This document shows positions 23,374-32,193 of a stretch of 64,000 nt of DNA, piece after piece. Where the stretch lies: assembly GCF_004342665.1 (NCBI RefSeq), contig NZ_SMBY01000006.1, positions 172,465-236,464 of the forward strand, given 5' to 3'. The notes beneath the pieces were generated by a model. That model searched no databases. It saw nothing but the letters and a program-made list of their open reading frames with translations, and was not told the origin of the DNA. Made by a program: the position numbers and the translations under genes. Position 1 is the stretch's first letter, and every line of letters starts with the position of its first letter. Origin of the DNA: Samsonia erythrinae. Lineage in GTDB: Bacteria; Pseudomonadota; Gammaproteobacteria; Enterobacterales; Enterobacteriaceae.

Positions 23374-23402
23374 TTGACAAACGAAGGCTAAACGGGCATA
23401 TT
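23374..23402 (+). promoter_or_regulatory. Sigma-70 promoter of rpsT
   Basis: A perfect TTGACA (-35, 23374-23379), a 17-base spacer, and CATATT (-10, 23397-23402). This is followed by a GC-rich CCTCGG discriminator, the type seen in stringently controlled ribosomal promoters. The predicted leader is about 40 bases. Confidence 0.75.
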
Positions 23403-23450
23403 CCTCGGCCTTTGAATTGTCCTCGATAGAATATATTTGGGAGTTGGACC

Positions 23451-23714
23451 TTGGCTAATATCAAATCAGCTAAGAAACGCGCCGTACAATCCGAGAAGCG
23501 CCGCAAGCATAACGCAAGCCGTCGCTCTATGATGCGTACTTTCATCAAGAAAGTATACGCGGCGATCGCGACTGGCGATAAAGAAGCGGCTCAGAAAGCG
23601 TTTAGTGACATGCAACCGATCGTGGATCGTCAAGCTAGTAAAGGCTTGATCCACAAAAATAAAGCTGCGCGTCATAAATCCAATCTGGTTGCGCGCATCA
23701 ACGCCATGCAGTAA
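23451..23714 (+). CDS. rpsT: 30S ribosomal protein S20 (TTG start)
   Basis: Ribosomal protein S20 of 87 residues, binding 16S rRNA early in 30S assembly. It is lysine/arginine rich, beginning [20 protein letters not shown] and ending VARINAMQ, the family pattern. Translation begins at TTG (23451), as in E. coli rpsT, behind ttgggag. The weak start is part of the known S20 autoregulation, in which excess S20 inhibits its own initiation. It is monocistronic, with its own promoter and a strong terminator. Confidence 0.97.
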   Translation: MANIKSAKKRAVQSEKRRKHNASRRSMMRTFIKKVYAAIATGDKEAAQKAFSDMQPIVDRQASKGLIHKNKAARHKSNLVARINAMQ

Positions 23715-23740
23715 TCGCACCGCTAAGTGCTGTTGCTAAA

Positions 23741-23766
23741 AAAACCGGCTCAGGCCGGTTTTTTTG
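23741..23766 (+). terminator. Intrinsic terminator of rpsT
   Basis: AAACCGGC/GCCGGTTT stem with a short TCAG-type loop and seven T following, about 30 bases after the rpsT stop. Confidence 0.9.
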
Positions 23767-23919
23767 TGTTTGTCATTCACGCCATAGCGGTCGCTGTTCT
23801 GCCGCTAAAGCGCACCGGGGCCCCCGCATGCGCCGAATATTGAACAATACATTCATCACGCAGCGACAGATGGCGGAACCGGGCGCTTCCTGACGCTTTT
23901 ATTTACCACCGGTCTTGTC

Positions 23920-25113
23920 TCAGAGTTGACAATGCGGGGCGATCTGATTCCGTTTCGGTAATATTCTATGCAAAATCAGATAGCCAAGCAGTGCCACTAC
24001 CCCGGATGCCAACAAAATGCCGAGCTTGGCGTAGATAATGAATTCCGCGCCGTGAGAAAACGCCAATAGCGTAATGAATATCGACATGGTAAAACCAATG
24101 CCGCACAGCACCGACACCGCCACAATCTGACGAAAACAAACGCCAACGGGCAGGTGAGCATAACCTCGTTTTATCGTCAGCCAACTGAACAGGCTCACCC
24201 CCAGCGGTTTCCCTATCAACAGCCCTGCCGCAATTCCCAGACTCAACGGAGAAAACAATTTATCGACTTCAATCCCCGTTAAAACAATCCCCGCATTGGC
24301 AAACGCAAACAGCGGAATAATCAGGAACGCGACCCATGTTTGCAGGCCATGTTCAAGCGTGGTGGCTGGAGAAGGCTGTCCCTCAGGCGAGCGCAAGGGA
24401 ATAAAGAAACCGACGATCACCCCTGCCAGCGTCGCGTGAACGCCACATTTCAGGATAAAAACCCACAAAACGCTCCCGACCAGCAAATAGACCGACGTTT
24501 TTCTGACATCCTGCCAATTCATATACGCCAGTACCGCCACCGCCAGCAGTGCGCAGCCAAGTGCAGACCATACGATCTGCTGCGTATAAAACAGAGCAAT
24601 AATCAGGATAGCGCCGAGATCGTCAATAATCGCCAGGGCGAGTAAGAAAACCTTCAGCCCTGTGGGGACTCGCTTGCCCAGTAAGGTCAGCACGCCGACC
24701 GCGAACGCGATATCCGTCGCGGTAGGGATCGCCCAGCCGGCACGGGTGACTTCATCATTCACATTGAACAGCAGAAAGATCAGCGCAGGAAAGATCATGC
24801 CGCCCACTGCGGCTGCCAGCGGCAACATGGCCTGACGGCGGCTGGCTAACGTCCCTTCCAGCAATTCGCGTTTCACTTCCAGACCAATCAGCAGAAAGAA
24901 AATCGCCATCAAGCCGTCGTTAATCCACAACAACAGGTTCTTATTGATTTCCAAATGACCAAACCGCACCTCTACCGGCATCATGAGTAACTGCTGATAG
25001 CCAGCGGCGGTAACTGACCAGTTGGCGAATACCATCGCCAAAACCGTCGCGATCATCAGCATGATGCCGGCCGCCGCATCTAATCCAGTAAAGCGGCGAA
25101 TCATTGTTATCAT
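23920..25113 (-). CDS. nhaA: Na+/H+ antiporter NhaA
   Basis: NhaA exchanges one sodium for two protons across the inner membrane and gives salt and alkali tolerance. The protein is 397 residues (E. coli 388) with about 12 membrane segments. Signature residues are present: the unwound [12 protein letters not shown] of TM4, the ion-binding Asp pair in [11 protein letters not shown] (TM5), the Lys in LIGKPLGVS (TM10), and the pH-responsive His region [16 protein letters not shown]. The ATG at 25113 has gggagagg upstream; the next Met is at 25104. In E. coli the activator gene nhaR follows directly, but here nhaA is alone, facing rpsT. Confidence 0.95.
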   Translation of the reverse strand: MITMIRRFTGLDAAAGIMLMIATVLAMVFANWSVTAAGYQQLLMMPVEVRFGHLEINKNLLLWINDGLMAIFFLLIGLEVKRELLEGTLASRRQAMLPLAAAVGGMIFPALIFLLFNVNDEVTRAGWAIPTATDIAFAVGVLTLLGKRVPTGLKVFLLALAIIDDLGAILIIALFYTQQIVWSALGCALLAVAVLAYMNWQDVRKTSVYLLVGSVLWVFILKCGVHATLAGVIVGFFIPLRSPEGQPSPATTLEHGLQTWVAFLIIPLFAFANAGIVLTGIEVDKLFSPLSLGIAAGLLIGKPLGVSLFSWLTIKRGYAHLPVGVCFRQIVAVSVLCGIGFTMSIFITLLAFSHGAEFIIYAKLGILLASGVVALLGYLILHRILPKRNQIAPHCQL

Positions 25114-25277
25114 TAATTCCTCTCCCATTCAGGAACAGATATAAACACTGCAAGCCCGTTCTCTTACAGGCAAGATTACGCAATCTGATACTGCGTTAAA
25201 AGCAGATTATCCGGGCTGACAGACCGAAAAGCGCGCCATTAGCGACAGTGGTTCAGAAGGAAGGACAGGTATATAAC

Positions 25278-25308
25278 GAAAAAAACCGGCAGGGTTTACC
25301 CTACCGGT
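25278..25308 (-). terminator. Intrinsic terminator of dnaKJ
   Basis: A 10-bp stem ACCGGTAGGG/CCCTGCCGGT (one mismatch) with a four-base loop and a run of seven or more T on the minus strand, about 28 bases after the dnaJ stop. An outer pair GGACAGG/CCTGTCC (25263-25269 and 25312-25318) could extend the structure. Confidence 0.85.
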
Positions 25309-25335
25309 CTTCCTGTCCCCGTTAACAGCAAGCCA

Positions 25336-26469
25336 TTAACGCGTCAAATCGTCAAAAAACTTCTTCACACCATCGAAAAAGCTTTTCGAGCGAGGGCTGT
25401 TTCTTTCGCCTGATGGGCCACCGAAACTCTCTTCAAGCTCTTGCAGCAGCTGTTTCTGTCGCTCATTCAAATTCACCGGCGTTTCTACCACCACGCGGCA
25501 CAACAGGTCGCCCTGCGCTCCTCCACGTACCGACTTCACCCCTTTTCCGCGCATACGGAATAGTTTCCCGGTTTGCGTTTCCGCCGGTACTTTCAGCTTC
25601 ACTCGGCCATCCAGCGTCGGCACTTCAATTTCACCACCTAATGCCGCCATAGCGAAGTTGATTGGCACTTCACAATAGAGATTGTTCTCTTCGCGCTGGA
25701 AGATTGGATGCGCTTTTACCTGCACCTGCACGTACAAATCACCTGGCTGCGCACCGTGCTCACCCGCTTCACCCTCACCGGACAAACGGATGCGATCGCC
25801 GGTATCCACGCCAGCCGGGATCTTGACCGACAGCGTTTTGCTCTTCTCTACGCGGCCATGACCGTGACATTTATTGCAGGGATCTTTGATGATCTTGCCG
25901 CGACCGTGGCAGTGCGGACACGCTTGCTGTACGGTAAAAAATCCCTGACGCATTTGGACCTGACCGTTACCATGACAGGTCGGACAGGTAACCGGAGAAC
26001 TACCGGGCTTCGCGCCACTCCCATGACACACATCACACTCTTCCAGCGCAGGAATACGGATCTCTTTGGTGACGCCACGTACCGCTTCTTCCAGCGTCAG
26101 TTCCATGTTGTAGCGTAAATCGGATCCACGGCTTGCGCGCTGACGACGACCACCGCCAAAAATATCACCGAACACGTCGCCAAAAATATCACTAAAATCA
26201 GCACCGCCGCCAAAGCCACCGCCGCCACCGCCCATACCACCTTGTTCAAAGGCCGCATGGCCATACTGATCGTAGGCTGCACGTTTCTGTGCATCGGTGA
26301 GGATCTCGTAGGCTTCTTTGATCTCCTTAAATTTGGCTTCCGCCGCACTATCACCGGGATTACGGTCCGGGTGATATTTCATCGCCAGGCGCTTATACGC
26401 TTTCTTTATTTCACGCTCATCCGCGTTTTTAGCCACGCCCAGTGTTTCGTAATAATCTTGCTTCGCCAT
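25336..26469 (-). CDS. dnaJ: Chaperone protein DnaJ (Hsp40)
   Basis: DnaJ is a co-chaperone that delivers clients to DnaK and stimulates its ATPase. The protein is 377 residues (E. coli 376). The J domain with HPD ([11 protein letters not shown]) occupies about 1-70, followed by a Gly/Phe-rich linker ([16 protein letters not shown]). Four CxxCxGxG zinc repeats follow: [24 protein letters not shown] and CNKCHGHG. Two C-terminal client-binding beta domains and a dimerisation tail complete it. The ATG at 26469 gives the family start MAKQDYYE; the frame extends upstream without homology. It follows dnaK by 107 bases containing a stable hairpin. Confidence 0.97.
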   Translation of the reverse strand: MAKQDYYETLGVAKNADEREIKKAYKRLAMKYHPDRNPGDSAAEAKFKEIKEAYEILTDAQKRAAYDQYGHAAFEQGGMGGGGGGFGGGADFSDIFGDVFGDIFGGGRRQRASRGSDLRYNMELTLEEAVRGVTKEIRIPALEECDVCHGSGAKPGSSPVTCPTCHGNGQVQMRQGFFTVQQACPHCHGRGKIIKDPCNKCHGHGRVEKSKTLSVKIPAGVDTGDRIRLSGEGEAGEHGAQPGDLYVQVQVKAHPIFQREENNLYCEVPINFAMAALGGEIEVPTLDGRVKLKVPAETQTGKLFRMRGKGVKSVRGGAQGDLLCRVVVETPVNLNERQKQLLQELEESFGGPSGERNSPRSKSFFDGVKKFFDDLTR

Positions 26470-26494
26470 TCTTTTTCCTGCCCTCAACATGCGT

Positions 26495-26526
26495 GCACGG
26501 GCGCAGAGTTTCCCCGACGCCCGTGC
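26495..26526 (-). other. Hairpin in the dnaK-dnaJ gap
   Basis: A perfect 9-bp inverted repeat GCACGGGCG/CGCCCGTGC with a 14-base loop between the two cistrons. There is no T run, so full termination is unlikely. It may stabilise the upstream dnaK message or reduce dnaJ read-through; both are inference. Confidence 0.5.
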
Positions 26527-26576
26527 TGGTTGCCAGCAACAGCTTTCTGACTGCTACTGCGCCCGCTCAAGGGCGA

Positions 26577-28484
26577 TTACTTTTTATCTTTTACTTCTTC
26601 AAATTCGGCATCAACAACATCGTCATCACGACGTGCAGAAGCGTCATCAGCGCCGCTTTCAGCACCCGGTTGCGGCTGAGAAGCTTCGAGCAGTTTGCCG
26701 GAAACCTGTACCAAAGCCTGAATCTTCGCCTCGATTTCCGCTTTATCTTCGCCTTTCAGCACGCTTTCCAACGCTTTCAGCGCATCTTCAATGGCGGTTT
26801 TGTCATCGGCGGCCAGCTTGTCGCCCACCTCTTCCAACTGCTTACGCGTGCTGTGTAGCAGATGATCGCCCTGATTACGCGTCTGTACCAACTCTTCAAA
26901 CTTACGGTCGGCTTCAGCGTTCGCTTCCGCGTCGCGTACCATCTTCTGGATCTCGTCCTCGTTCAGACCGGAAGAAGCCTTGATGGTGATTTTCTGCTCG
27001 CGACCGCTGTTTTTATCTTTCGCAGAAACGTGCAGGATACCGTCAGCATCGATGTCGAAAGTCACTTCGATCTGCGGCATACCGCGCGGCGCAGGCTGAA
27101 TACCATCCAGGTTAAACTGGCCCAGAGACTTGTTGTCGTTCGCACGCTTACGTTCACCTTGTAGGACGTGAATCGTTACCGCGGACTGGTTATCTTCCGC
27201 CGTTGAGAACACCTGACTATGTTTCGTCGGGATGGTGGTGTTCTTGGCAATCAGCGGGGTCATTACGCCCCCCATCGTTTCAATACCCAGAGACAGCGGA
27301 GTCACATCCAGCAGCAGAACGTCTTTCACATCACCAGACAATACCCCACCCTGAACCGCCGCACCAATAGCGACCGCTTCGTCCGGGTTGACGTCTTTAC
27401 GCGGTTCCTTACCGAAGAAGTCAGCCACTTTCTTCTGTACCAGCGGCATACGTGTCTGACCGCCCACCAGAATCACGTCCTGAACTTCAGAAACAGACAG
27501 GCCTGCATCCTGCAATGCCACTTTCAGCGGCTCCAGAGAACGGCTGACCAGATCTTCGACCAGTGATTCCAGTTTCGCACGGGTAACTTTAATATTCAGG
27601 TGCTTAGGACCGCTCGCATCCGCCGTGATGTACGGCAGGTTAACATCGGTCTGCTGAGCGGAAGACAGCTCGATCTTGGCTTTTTCAGCTGCTTCTTTCA
27701 GGCGTTGCATTGCCAGCGGATCGTTGCGCAGGTCGAAACCTTGCTCTTTCTTAAATTCATCAACCAGATAGTTGATCAGGCGGCTATCGAAATCTTCACC
27801 ACCCAGGTGAGTATCACCGTTGGTTGCCAGAACCTCGAAGGTTTTTTCGCCATCAACTTCATCAATTTCGATGATGGAAATATCGAACGTACCGCCGCCT
27901 AAATCGTAAACCGCGATAGTCCGGTTGCCGACTTCTTTATCCAGGCCGTATGCCAGCGCTGCCGCTGTCGGTTCGTTGATGATACGTTTTACTTCCAAAC
28001 CGGCGATACGACCGGCATCTTTCGTTGCCTGACGCTGCGCATCGTTGAAGTAAGCCGGTACCGTGATAACCGCTTCGGTAATCGTTTCACCCAGATAATC
28101 TTCCGCAGTTTTCTTCATTTTTTTCAGCACTTCGGCTGAAATCTGCGGCGGCGCCATTTTCTGGTCTTTCACTTCCAGCCATGCATCGCCATTATCTGCC
28201 GCAATAATTTTGTACGGCATGATGTTGGCATCACGCTGAACTTCTTCATCTTTAAAACGACGACCAATCAAACGCTTGATAGCAAACAGCGTATTTTTCG
28301 GGTTAGTCACCGCCTGACGTTTAGCCGGTTGGCCAACCAGAGTTTCACCGTCTTGCGTATAAGCAATGATTGAAGGTGTTGTACGATCGCCTTCGCTATT
28401 TTCCAGTACTTTTACCTGCGCACCGTCCATAATCGCAACACAAGAGTTGGTTGTACCCAGGTCGATACCAATAATCTTACCCAT
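26577..28484 (-). CDS. dnaK: Chaperone protein DnaK (Hsp70)
   Basis: DnaK is the Hsp70 ATPase that binds unfolded chains and also delivers sigma-32 for degradation. The protein is 635 residues (E. coli 638). The nucleotide domain shows [14 protein letters not shown] at the start, [16 protein letters not shown] at about 190-205, including the autophosphorylation-site Thr region, and [14 protein letters not shown] near 340. The linker [12 protein letters not shown] near 390 leads to the substrate domain, and the disordered C-terminus ends [15 protein letters not shown]. The sigma-32 promoter is about 180 bases upstream. dnaJ follows in the same operon. Confidence 0.98.
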   Translation of the reverse strand: MGKIIGIDLGTTNSCVAIMDGAQVKVLENSEGDRTTPSIIAYTQDGETLVGQPAKRQAVTNPKNTLFAIKRLIGRRFKDEEVQRDANIMPYKIIAADNGDAWLEVKDQKMAPPQISAEVLKKMKKTAEDYLGETITEAVITVPAYFNDAQRQATKDAGRIAGLEVKRIINEPTAAALAYGLDKEVGNRTIAVYDLGGGTFDISIIEIDEVDGEKTFEVLATNGDTHLGGEDFDSRLINYLVDEFKKEQGFDLRNDPLAMQRLKEAAEKAKIELSSAQQTDVNLPYITADASGPKHLNIKVTRAKLESLVEDLVSRSLEPLKVALQDAGLSVSEVQDVILVGGQTRMPLVQKKVADFFGKEPRKDVNPDEAVAIGAAVQGGVLSGDVKDVLLLDVTPLSLGIETMGGVMTPLIAKNTTIPTKHSQVFSTAEDNQSAVTIHVLQGERKRANDNKSLGQFNLDGIQPAPRGMPQIEVTFDIDADGILHVSAKDKNSGREQKITIKASSGLNEDEIQKMVRDAEANAEADRKFEELVQTRNQGDHLLHSTRKQLEEVGDKLAADDKTAIEDALKALESVLKGEDKAEIEAKIQALVQVSGKLLEASQPQPGAESGADDASARRDDDVVDAEFEEVKDKK

Positions 28485-28664
28485 CTAAACATCTCCACTA
28501 AAAAGTCATATTCGGTGTGGTGGTTAACTCTACTGTGCGGGCGAAATGTTATTTTTCAACAACCCCCCTCGTTTTTCACCAGCAGCGTATTTATTCAATG
28601 CCAACCACCGATCTAACGGCCCGACACACGCCTTTACGGCAAGTCTAACTGTTTCGGTTGAAGA

Positions 28665-28694
28665 TAAGATGGGGCCAACATTTCTATCATCAAG
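28665..28694 (-). promoter_or_regulatory. Sigma-32 heat-shock promoter of dnaKJ
   Basis: On the minus strand CTTGATG (28694-28688), a 13-base spacer, and CCCCATCTTA (28674-28665). These match the sigma-32 consensus (CTTGAAA and CCCCATnTA) and the E. coli dnaK P1 elements almost exactly. Confidence 0.88.
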
Positions 28695-28940
28695 GGGGGG
28701 AAGACAAAAAAAGTGACCTTTATCCCTCGTGCGATCAAACTATTCAGTCTTACTCATGTTGTATCCATTCCAAACGCCCGATATGATGCCGCGCTCGCCG
28801 TAGAAACAAGGGGTTACCCCGACACAAATGGCGGGTAATAACACCTTAAACGACACCTATCCCAACGTGCTTAAGGCAACCGCCAGACTGACGAGCCCAA
28901 CGCGAAGGGACTATTAATAATCTGTTATTGCAGAGGATTT
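28695..28940. promoter_or_regulatory. Region upstream of satP, divergent from dnaK
   Basis: About 245 bases between the dnaK heat-shock promoter and satP. No gene is visible. It ends in the satP ribosome site (agagga). The satP promoter is presumably here, but no element stands out. Confidence 0.4.
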
Positions 28941-29516
28941 ATGAGCACAAACACGTTGGCGAATCCTGGTCCATTAGGGCTGATGGGCTTCGGGATGACC
29001 ACTATCCTTCTGAACCTGCATAACGCAGGCTTTTTCCCGCTTTCTTCCATTATTCTCAGCATGGGTATCTTCTACGGCGGTATTGCCCAGATCCTGGCCG
29101 GCCTGCTGGAGTACAAAAAAGGGAATACGTTTGGCGTGACGGCGTTTACATCTTATGGCGCATTCTGGCTGACGCTGGTGGCCATTCTCGTCCTGCCTAA
29201 AATGGGTCTGGCGGAAGCCAGCGATGCTCAGTTCCTTGGCGTTTTCCTTGGCCTGTGGGGTGTTTTCACGCTGTTTATGTTTTTCGCCACATTCGGCAGC
29301 AACCGCATGCTGCAATTCGTCTTCGGCAGCCTGACCGTACTGTTTGCTCTGCTGGCCGTAGGTAACTTCACCGGCAACCACGCGCTGCTCACTTTCGCGG
29401 GTTACGAAGGTATCCTCTGTGGCGCCAGCGCCATTTATCTGGCAATGGCAGAAGTGCTGAACGAGAAGTTTGGCCGCTCTGTCCTGCCGATTGGCGCGTG
29501 TGGCGCATCCCACTAA
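28941..29516 (+). CDS. satP: Acetate/succinate uptake permease SatP (YaaH)
   Basis: An inner-membrane permease of the GPR1/FUN34/YaaH (AceTr) family, importing acetate and succinate with protons in E. coli. The protein is 191 residues (E. coli 188) with six membrane segments. The family N-terminal signature LANPGPLGLMGFGMTT is at about 6-21, and GIFYGGIAQILAGLLEYKKGNTFG lies near 50. The C-terminus ends LPIGACGASH, a few residues longer than in E. coli. It is divergent from dnaK as in E. coli, but the small genes yaaI and yaaW that separate them there are absent. An MHS-family transporter converges on it downstream. Confidence 0.95.
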   Translation: MSTNTLANPGPLGLMGFGMTTILLNLHNAGFFPLSSIILSMGIFYGGIAQILAGLLEYKKGNTFGVTAFTSYGAFWLTLVAILVLPKMGLAEASDAQFLGVFLGLWGVFTLFMFFATFGSNRMLQFVFGSLTVLFALLAVGNFTGNHALLTFAGYEGILCGASAIYLAMAEVLNEKFGRSVLPIGACGASH

Positions 29517-29534
29517 GTTCCCCGCTATTCCCGG

Positions 29535-29570
29535 CAATCGGGCCTTGCCAACGCAAAGCCCGATTGTATT
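29535..29570 (+). terminator. Probable terminator of satP
   Basis: A 9-bp stem CAATCGGGC/GCCCGATTG with a 14-base loop, followed by TATTTCGTT, about 20 bases after the stop. The T run is short, so efficiency is uncertain. Confidence 0.6.
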
Positions 29571-29588
29571 TCGTTCACGGAAATATGT

Positions 29589-30926
29589 TCACACATCAAC
29601 GGGCGAACGGCCATGTTCGCCCCTGTCGGCCAAAGATCCCGCATCGGCATTCAGGTCGCGTCGCAAGTAAATCCCCAGCAGCAGTCCCACGGCGGCCAGC
29701 GCCAGCACATAGAATGCCGGGGCCAGCGGCGTCGCCTTCATGATTAACGTCACAAAAACGGGCGTCAGGCCGCCAAAAATGGCATAGGAAACATTGTAGG
29801 AAAACGAGATCCCTGAAAACCGCACGGCAGCCGGAAATGCCCGCACCATGACATAAGGCACGATGCCAACAACGCCAACGCTGAGTCCCACAGCGCCATA
29901 GCTGACAAAGAGTAACAGCGTACTGTTGGCCGCCGAACTGTAAAAAAACCAGTTGCATGCGGCCAACAACACACTCCCAGGGATAAACACGCTGCTGACC
30001 CCGAAGCGATCAACCAACAGCCCCGAACCGATGCAGCCGACCATCAACGTAATGGTCGCCAGACAGTTTGCCTGTAGTGCCAGCGCAGCAGGAATGCCGT
30101 GCACTTTTTGCAGGTAGGTCGGCGCCATCAAAATCGCGACAACAATGCACGCAGAGAGTAGCCAGGTCAGCAACATGGAAACCACAACCGCACGCTTGTG
30201 GTTTAAGACGACTGACTTCAACGGCAGCTCCTCCGCCAGCATTTTCTGCGCCTGCATTGCCATGAAAATGGGCGTTTCCTGTAGCCAGCGACGCAGATAC
30301 ATCGCAATAAGGCCAAATACCCCGCCGAGAAAGAACGGCACGCGCCAGCCGCCGTCCGACATCTGCGCCGGCGTAAACACCGTATTCAGTAGCGTTGCGA
30401 CCAGCGAGCCCAGCAGAATCCCCATCGTCAGCCCGGCAGTCAGCGTCCCGCAGGCAAAGCCAATACGGGCACGAGGCACATGCTCGGCAACGAAGACCCA
30501 CGCACCGGGGACTTCACCGCCGATCGCCGCCCCTTGCAGCACGCGCAGCAACAACAATAATAACGGCGCGGCAATACCGATGGCGGCATAGGTTGGCAAC
30601 AGCCCCATTGCCAATGTCGGCAGTGCCATCATTAAAATGCTCAGGCTGAACATTTTCTTGCGCCCGCGTTTATCGCCAAAGTGCGCCATGATGATGCCCC
30701 CAAGGGGACGGGCCAGATAGCCTGCGGCGAAAATACCAAAAGTCTGAACCTGCCGCAGCCACTCAGGGATATCCGGCGGGAAAAAGAGATCGCCAATAAC
30801 GGCGGCAAAGAAGACAAAAATAATAAAATCGTAAAACTCTAACGCGCCGCCCAGCGCAGCCAGAGACAGCGTTTTATAGTCCTGCCGATTCAACCGGCGG
30901 TGGTAGGCGTGTTGTTCCTGATTCAT
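29589..30926 (-). CDS. MFS transporter, metabolite:H+ symporter (MHS) family
   Basis: A 445-residue major-facilitator protein with about 12 membrane segments. The MHS-type features are ALGGALEFYDFIIF in TM1 and the loop RPLGGIIMAHFGDKRGRKKMF (MFS motif A), followed by LRVLQGAAIGGEVPGAWVF. Relatives carry carboxylates, betaines or aromatic acids; the substrate cannot be chosen from sequence. It converges on satP and is not part of the E. coli K-12 gene order at this point, so it is an accessory insertion between satP and mog. The start at 30926 (MNQEQHAYHRR) has only a weak ribosome site. Confidence 0.88.
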   Translation of the reverse strand: MNQEQHAYHRRLNRQDYKTLSLAALGGALEFYDFIIFVFFAAVIGDLFFPPDIPEWLRQVQTFGIFAAGYLARPLGGIIMAHFGDKRGRKKMFSLSILMMALPTLAMGLLPTYAAIGIAAPLLLLLLRVLQGAAIGGEVPGAWVFVAEHVPRARIGFACGTLTAGLTMGILLGSLVATLLNTVFTPAQMSDGGWRVPFFLGGVFGLIAMYLRRWLQETPIFMAMQAQKMLAEELPLKSVVLNHKRAVVVSMLLTWLLSACIVVAILMAPTYLQKVHGIPAALALQANCLATITLMVGCIGSGLLVDRFGVSSVFIPGSVLLAACNWFFYSSAANSTLLLFVSYGAVGLSVGVVGIVPYVMVRAFPAAVRFSGISFSYNVSYAIFGGLTPVFVTLIMKATPLAPAFYVLALAAVGLLLGIYLRRDLNADAGSLADRGEHGRSPVDV

Positions 30927-31049
30927 AAGTTACCGTGCATTGCCCGCGTGTGAGTTAATTTCGCCGCGAAGTGTAAAGTAAAAATTACTATATTGGCAAA
31001 ATTATGCTACAGCAACAAAACTGAACCCTTTGTTTCACATCGCCTGATT

Positions 31050-31637
31050 TCAGTTTTTTATTTCGCGAACGGCATTTTTAGGACGAAAAGCGACGACGAT
31101 ATCCTCATGGGTTTCAATGTAAGGCCCTTCCAGCAGTTGGATACAATACGGGATGCTGGCAAAAATCCCGGCCACCAGCACCGTGCCCTTATCATCTTTT
31201 AACCCTTCCAGCGTTTCCTTAATCGACTTCGGTTGGCCCGGCAGGTTTAGGATCAGCGCCTGTTTACGCAGCACGCCAACCTGACGAGAGAGAATGGCGG
31301 TCGGGACGAAACGCAGACCGATCTGCCGCATTTGTTCGCCAAACCCCGGCATCTCCCGATCGGCAACAGCCAACGTAGCGTCGGGCGTGACATCGCGCCG
31401 CGCCGGTCCGGTTCCTCCGGTTGTCAGCACCAAGTGACAGCCACGCTCGTCGACCAGTTCACACAGCGTTTGTTCGATCATCGGTTGCTCATCCGGCACC
31501 AGACGCGTTTCCACCTCAAAAGGGCTCTTTAAGGCCGCGCTGAGCCATGCCTTAAGCTCAGGAATGCCTTTGTCCTGATAAATCCCACTGGATGCGCGAT
31601 CGGAGACCGACACCAAACCAATACGCAATACGTTCAT
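31050..31637 (-). CDS. mog: Molybdopterin adenylyltransferase Mog
   Basis: Mog adenylylates molybdopterin before MoeA inserts molybdate, a late step of molybdenum-cofactor synthesis. The protein is 195 residues, the E. coli length. The start at 31637 (MNVLRIGLVSVSDRASSG) has a gagg ribosome site seven bases upstream. The conserved nucleotide motif TTGGTGPARRDVTPDAT lies near 72-88, followed by PGFGEQMRQ and LNLPGQPKSIKETLEG. An in-frame ATG six codons upstream is possible but lacks homology. In E. coli mog lies next to talB; here the diguanylate cyclase gene and a repeat separate them. Confidence 0.96.
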   Translation of the reverse strand: MNVLRIGLVSVSDRASSGIYQDKGIPELKAWLSAALKSPFEVETRLVPDEQPMIEQTLCELVDERGCHLVLTTGGTGPARRDVTPDATLAVADREMPGFGEQMRQIGLRFVPTAILSRQVGVLRKQALILNLPGQPKSIKETLEGLKDDKGTVLVAGIFASIPYCIQLLEGPYIETHEDIVVAFRPKNAVREIKN

Positions 31638-32060
31638 AGTAAACCTCGAAGTCAATGATTATTCATCCCTTACCGGCATCAGCGCCGATTTTCCCTCAGT
31701 TTGAGTCATTTGGGGAAGTGAGAAACAATTTTATCAGGATATTCAATATGTTCAGTACAGAATTTTCGCGGATAATGTACTCGCGGCACCACCGATAATG
31801 TGACACGGTGGATTATGCGCAATTTGATAAGAACGATTAAACGCCGTTTCAAAAAAACCGCATAAGCCGGTGATAATATTTCACGTGATGGAAATAACAA
31901 ACAACAGAAATAGGCACTCAGGAAACTAGGTTTTACGAAATAAACACAGGAACGGAGAAGCGGGTCGCAGAGCGTGATAGAACCCCACAGGAAAGCAGAT
32001 AATATGGTAAACTTAAGTCACTTATTTATCGCCAACTATAAGTAGAAAAAAACGATACCT
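31638..32060. other. Non-coding AT-rich spacer upstream of mog
   Basis: It contains the mog ribosome site and presumably its promoter. One 64-residue minus frame (31706-31900) shows no family features. Base composition looks more AT-rich than the flanking core genes, consistent with an inserted segment. Confidence 0.4.
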
Positions 32061-32172
32061 GTCATCCTCAAGTTGCATATGCATTGGCTGTGCCTCCTTC
32101 ACGAATCACTTACCTGACGTAAGTTCGGGGACGCCTCCTCTTACCGCTTTTCTGCATCTTGAATGAGTTAAG
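32061..32172. repeat. Degenerate palindromic intergenic repeat
   Basis: About 112 bases with matching ends, TCAAGTTGCA near the left and TGCATCTTGA near the right. Inside is an inverted pair ACTTAC/GTAAGT (32108-32124). The wording resembles a dispersed, non-coding palindromic repeat I associate with Pectobacterium and related enterobacteria, here much diverged. That identification is from memory, not a search. Confidence 0.45.
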
Positions 32173-32193
32173 GTATTTACCAAGGAAGTAACC

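Noticed and set aside
23200..23391. 63-residue plus frame upstream of rpsT, at the place of E. coli yaaY
   Set aside because: No similarity to YaaY as I remember it, and it overlaps the rpsT promoter.
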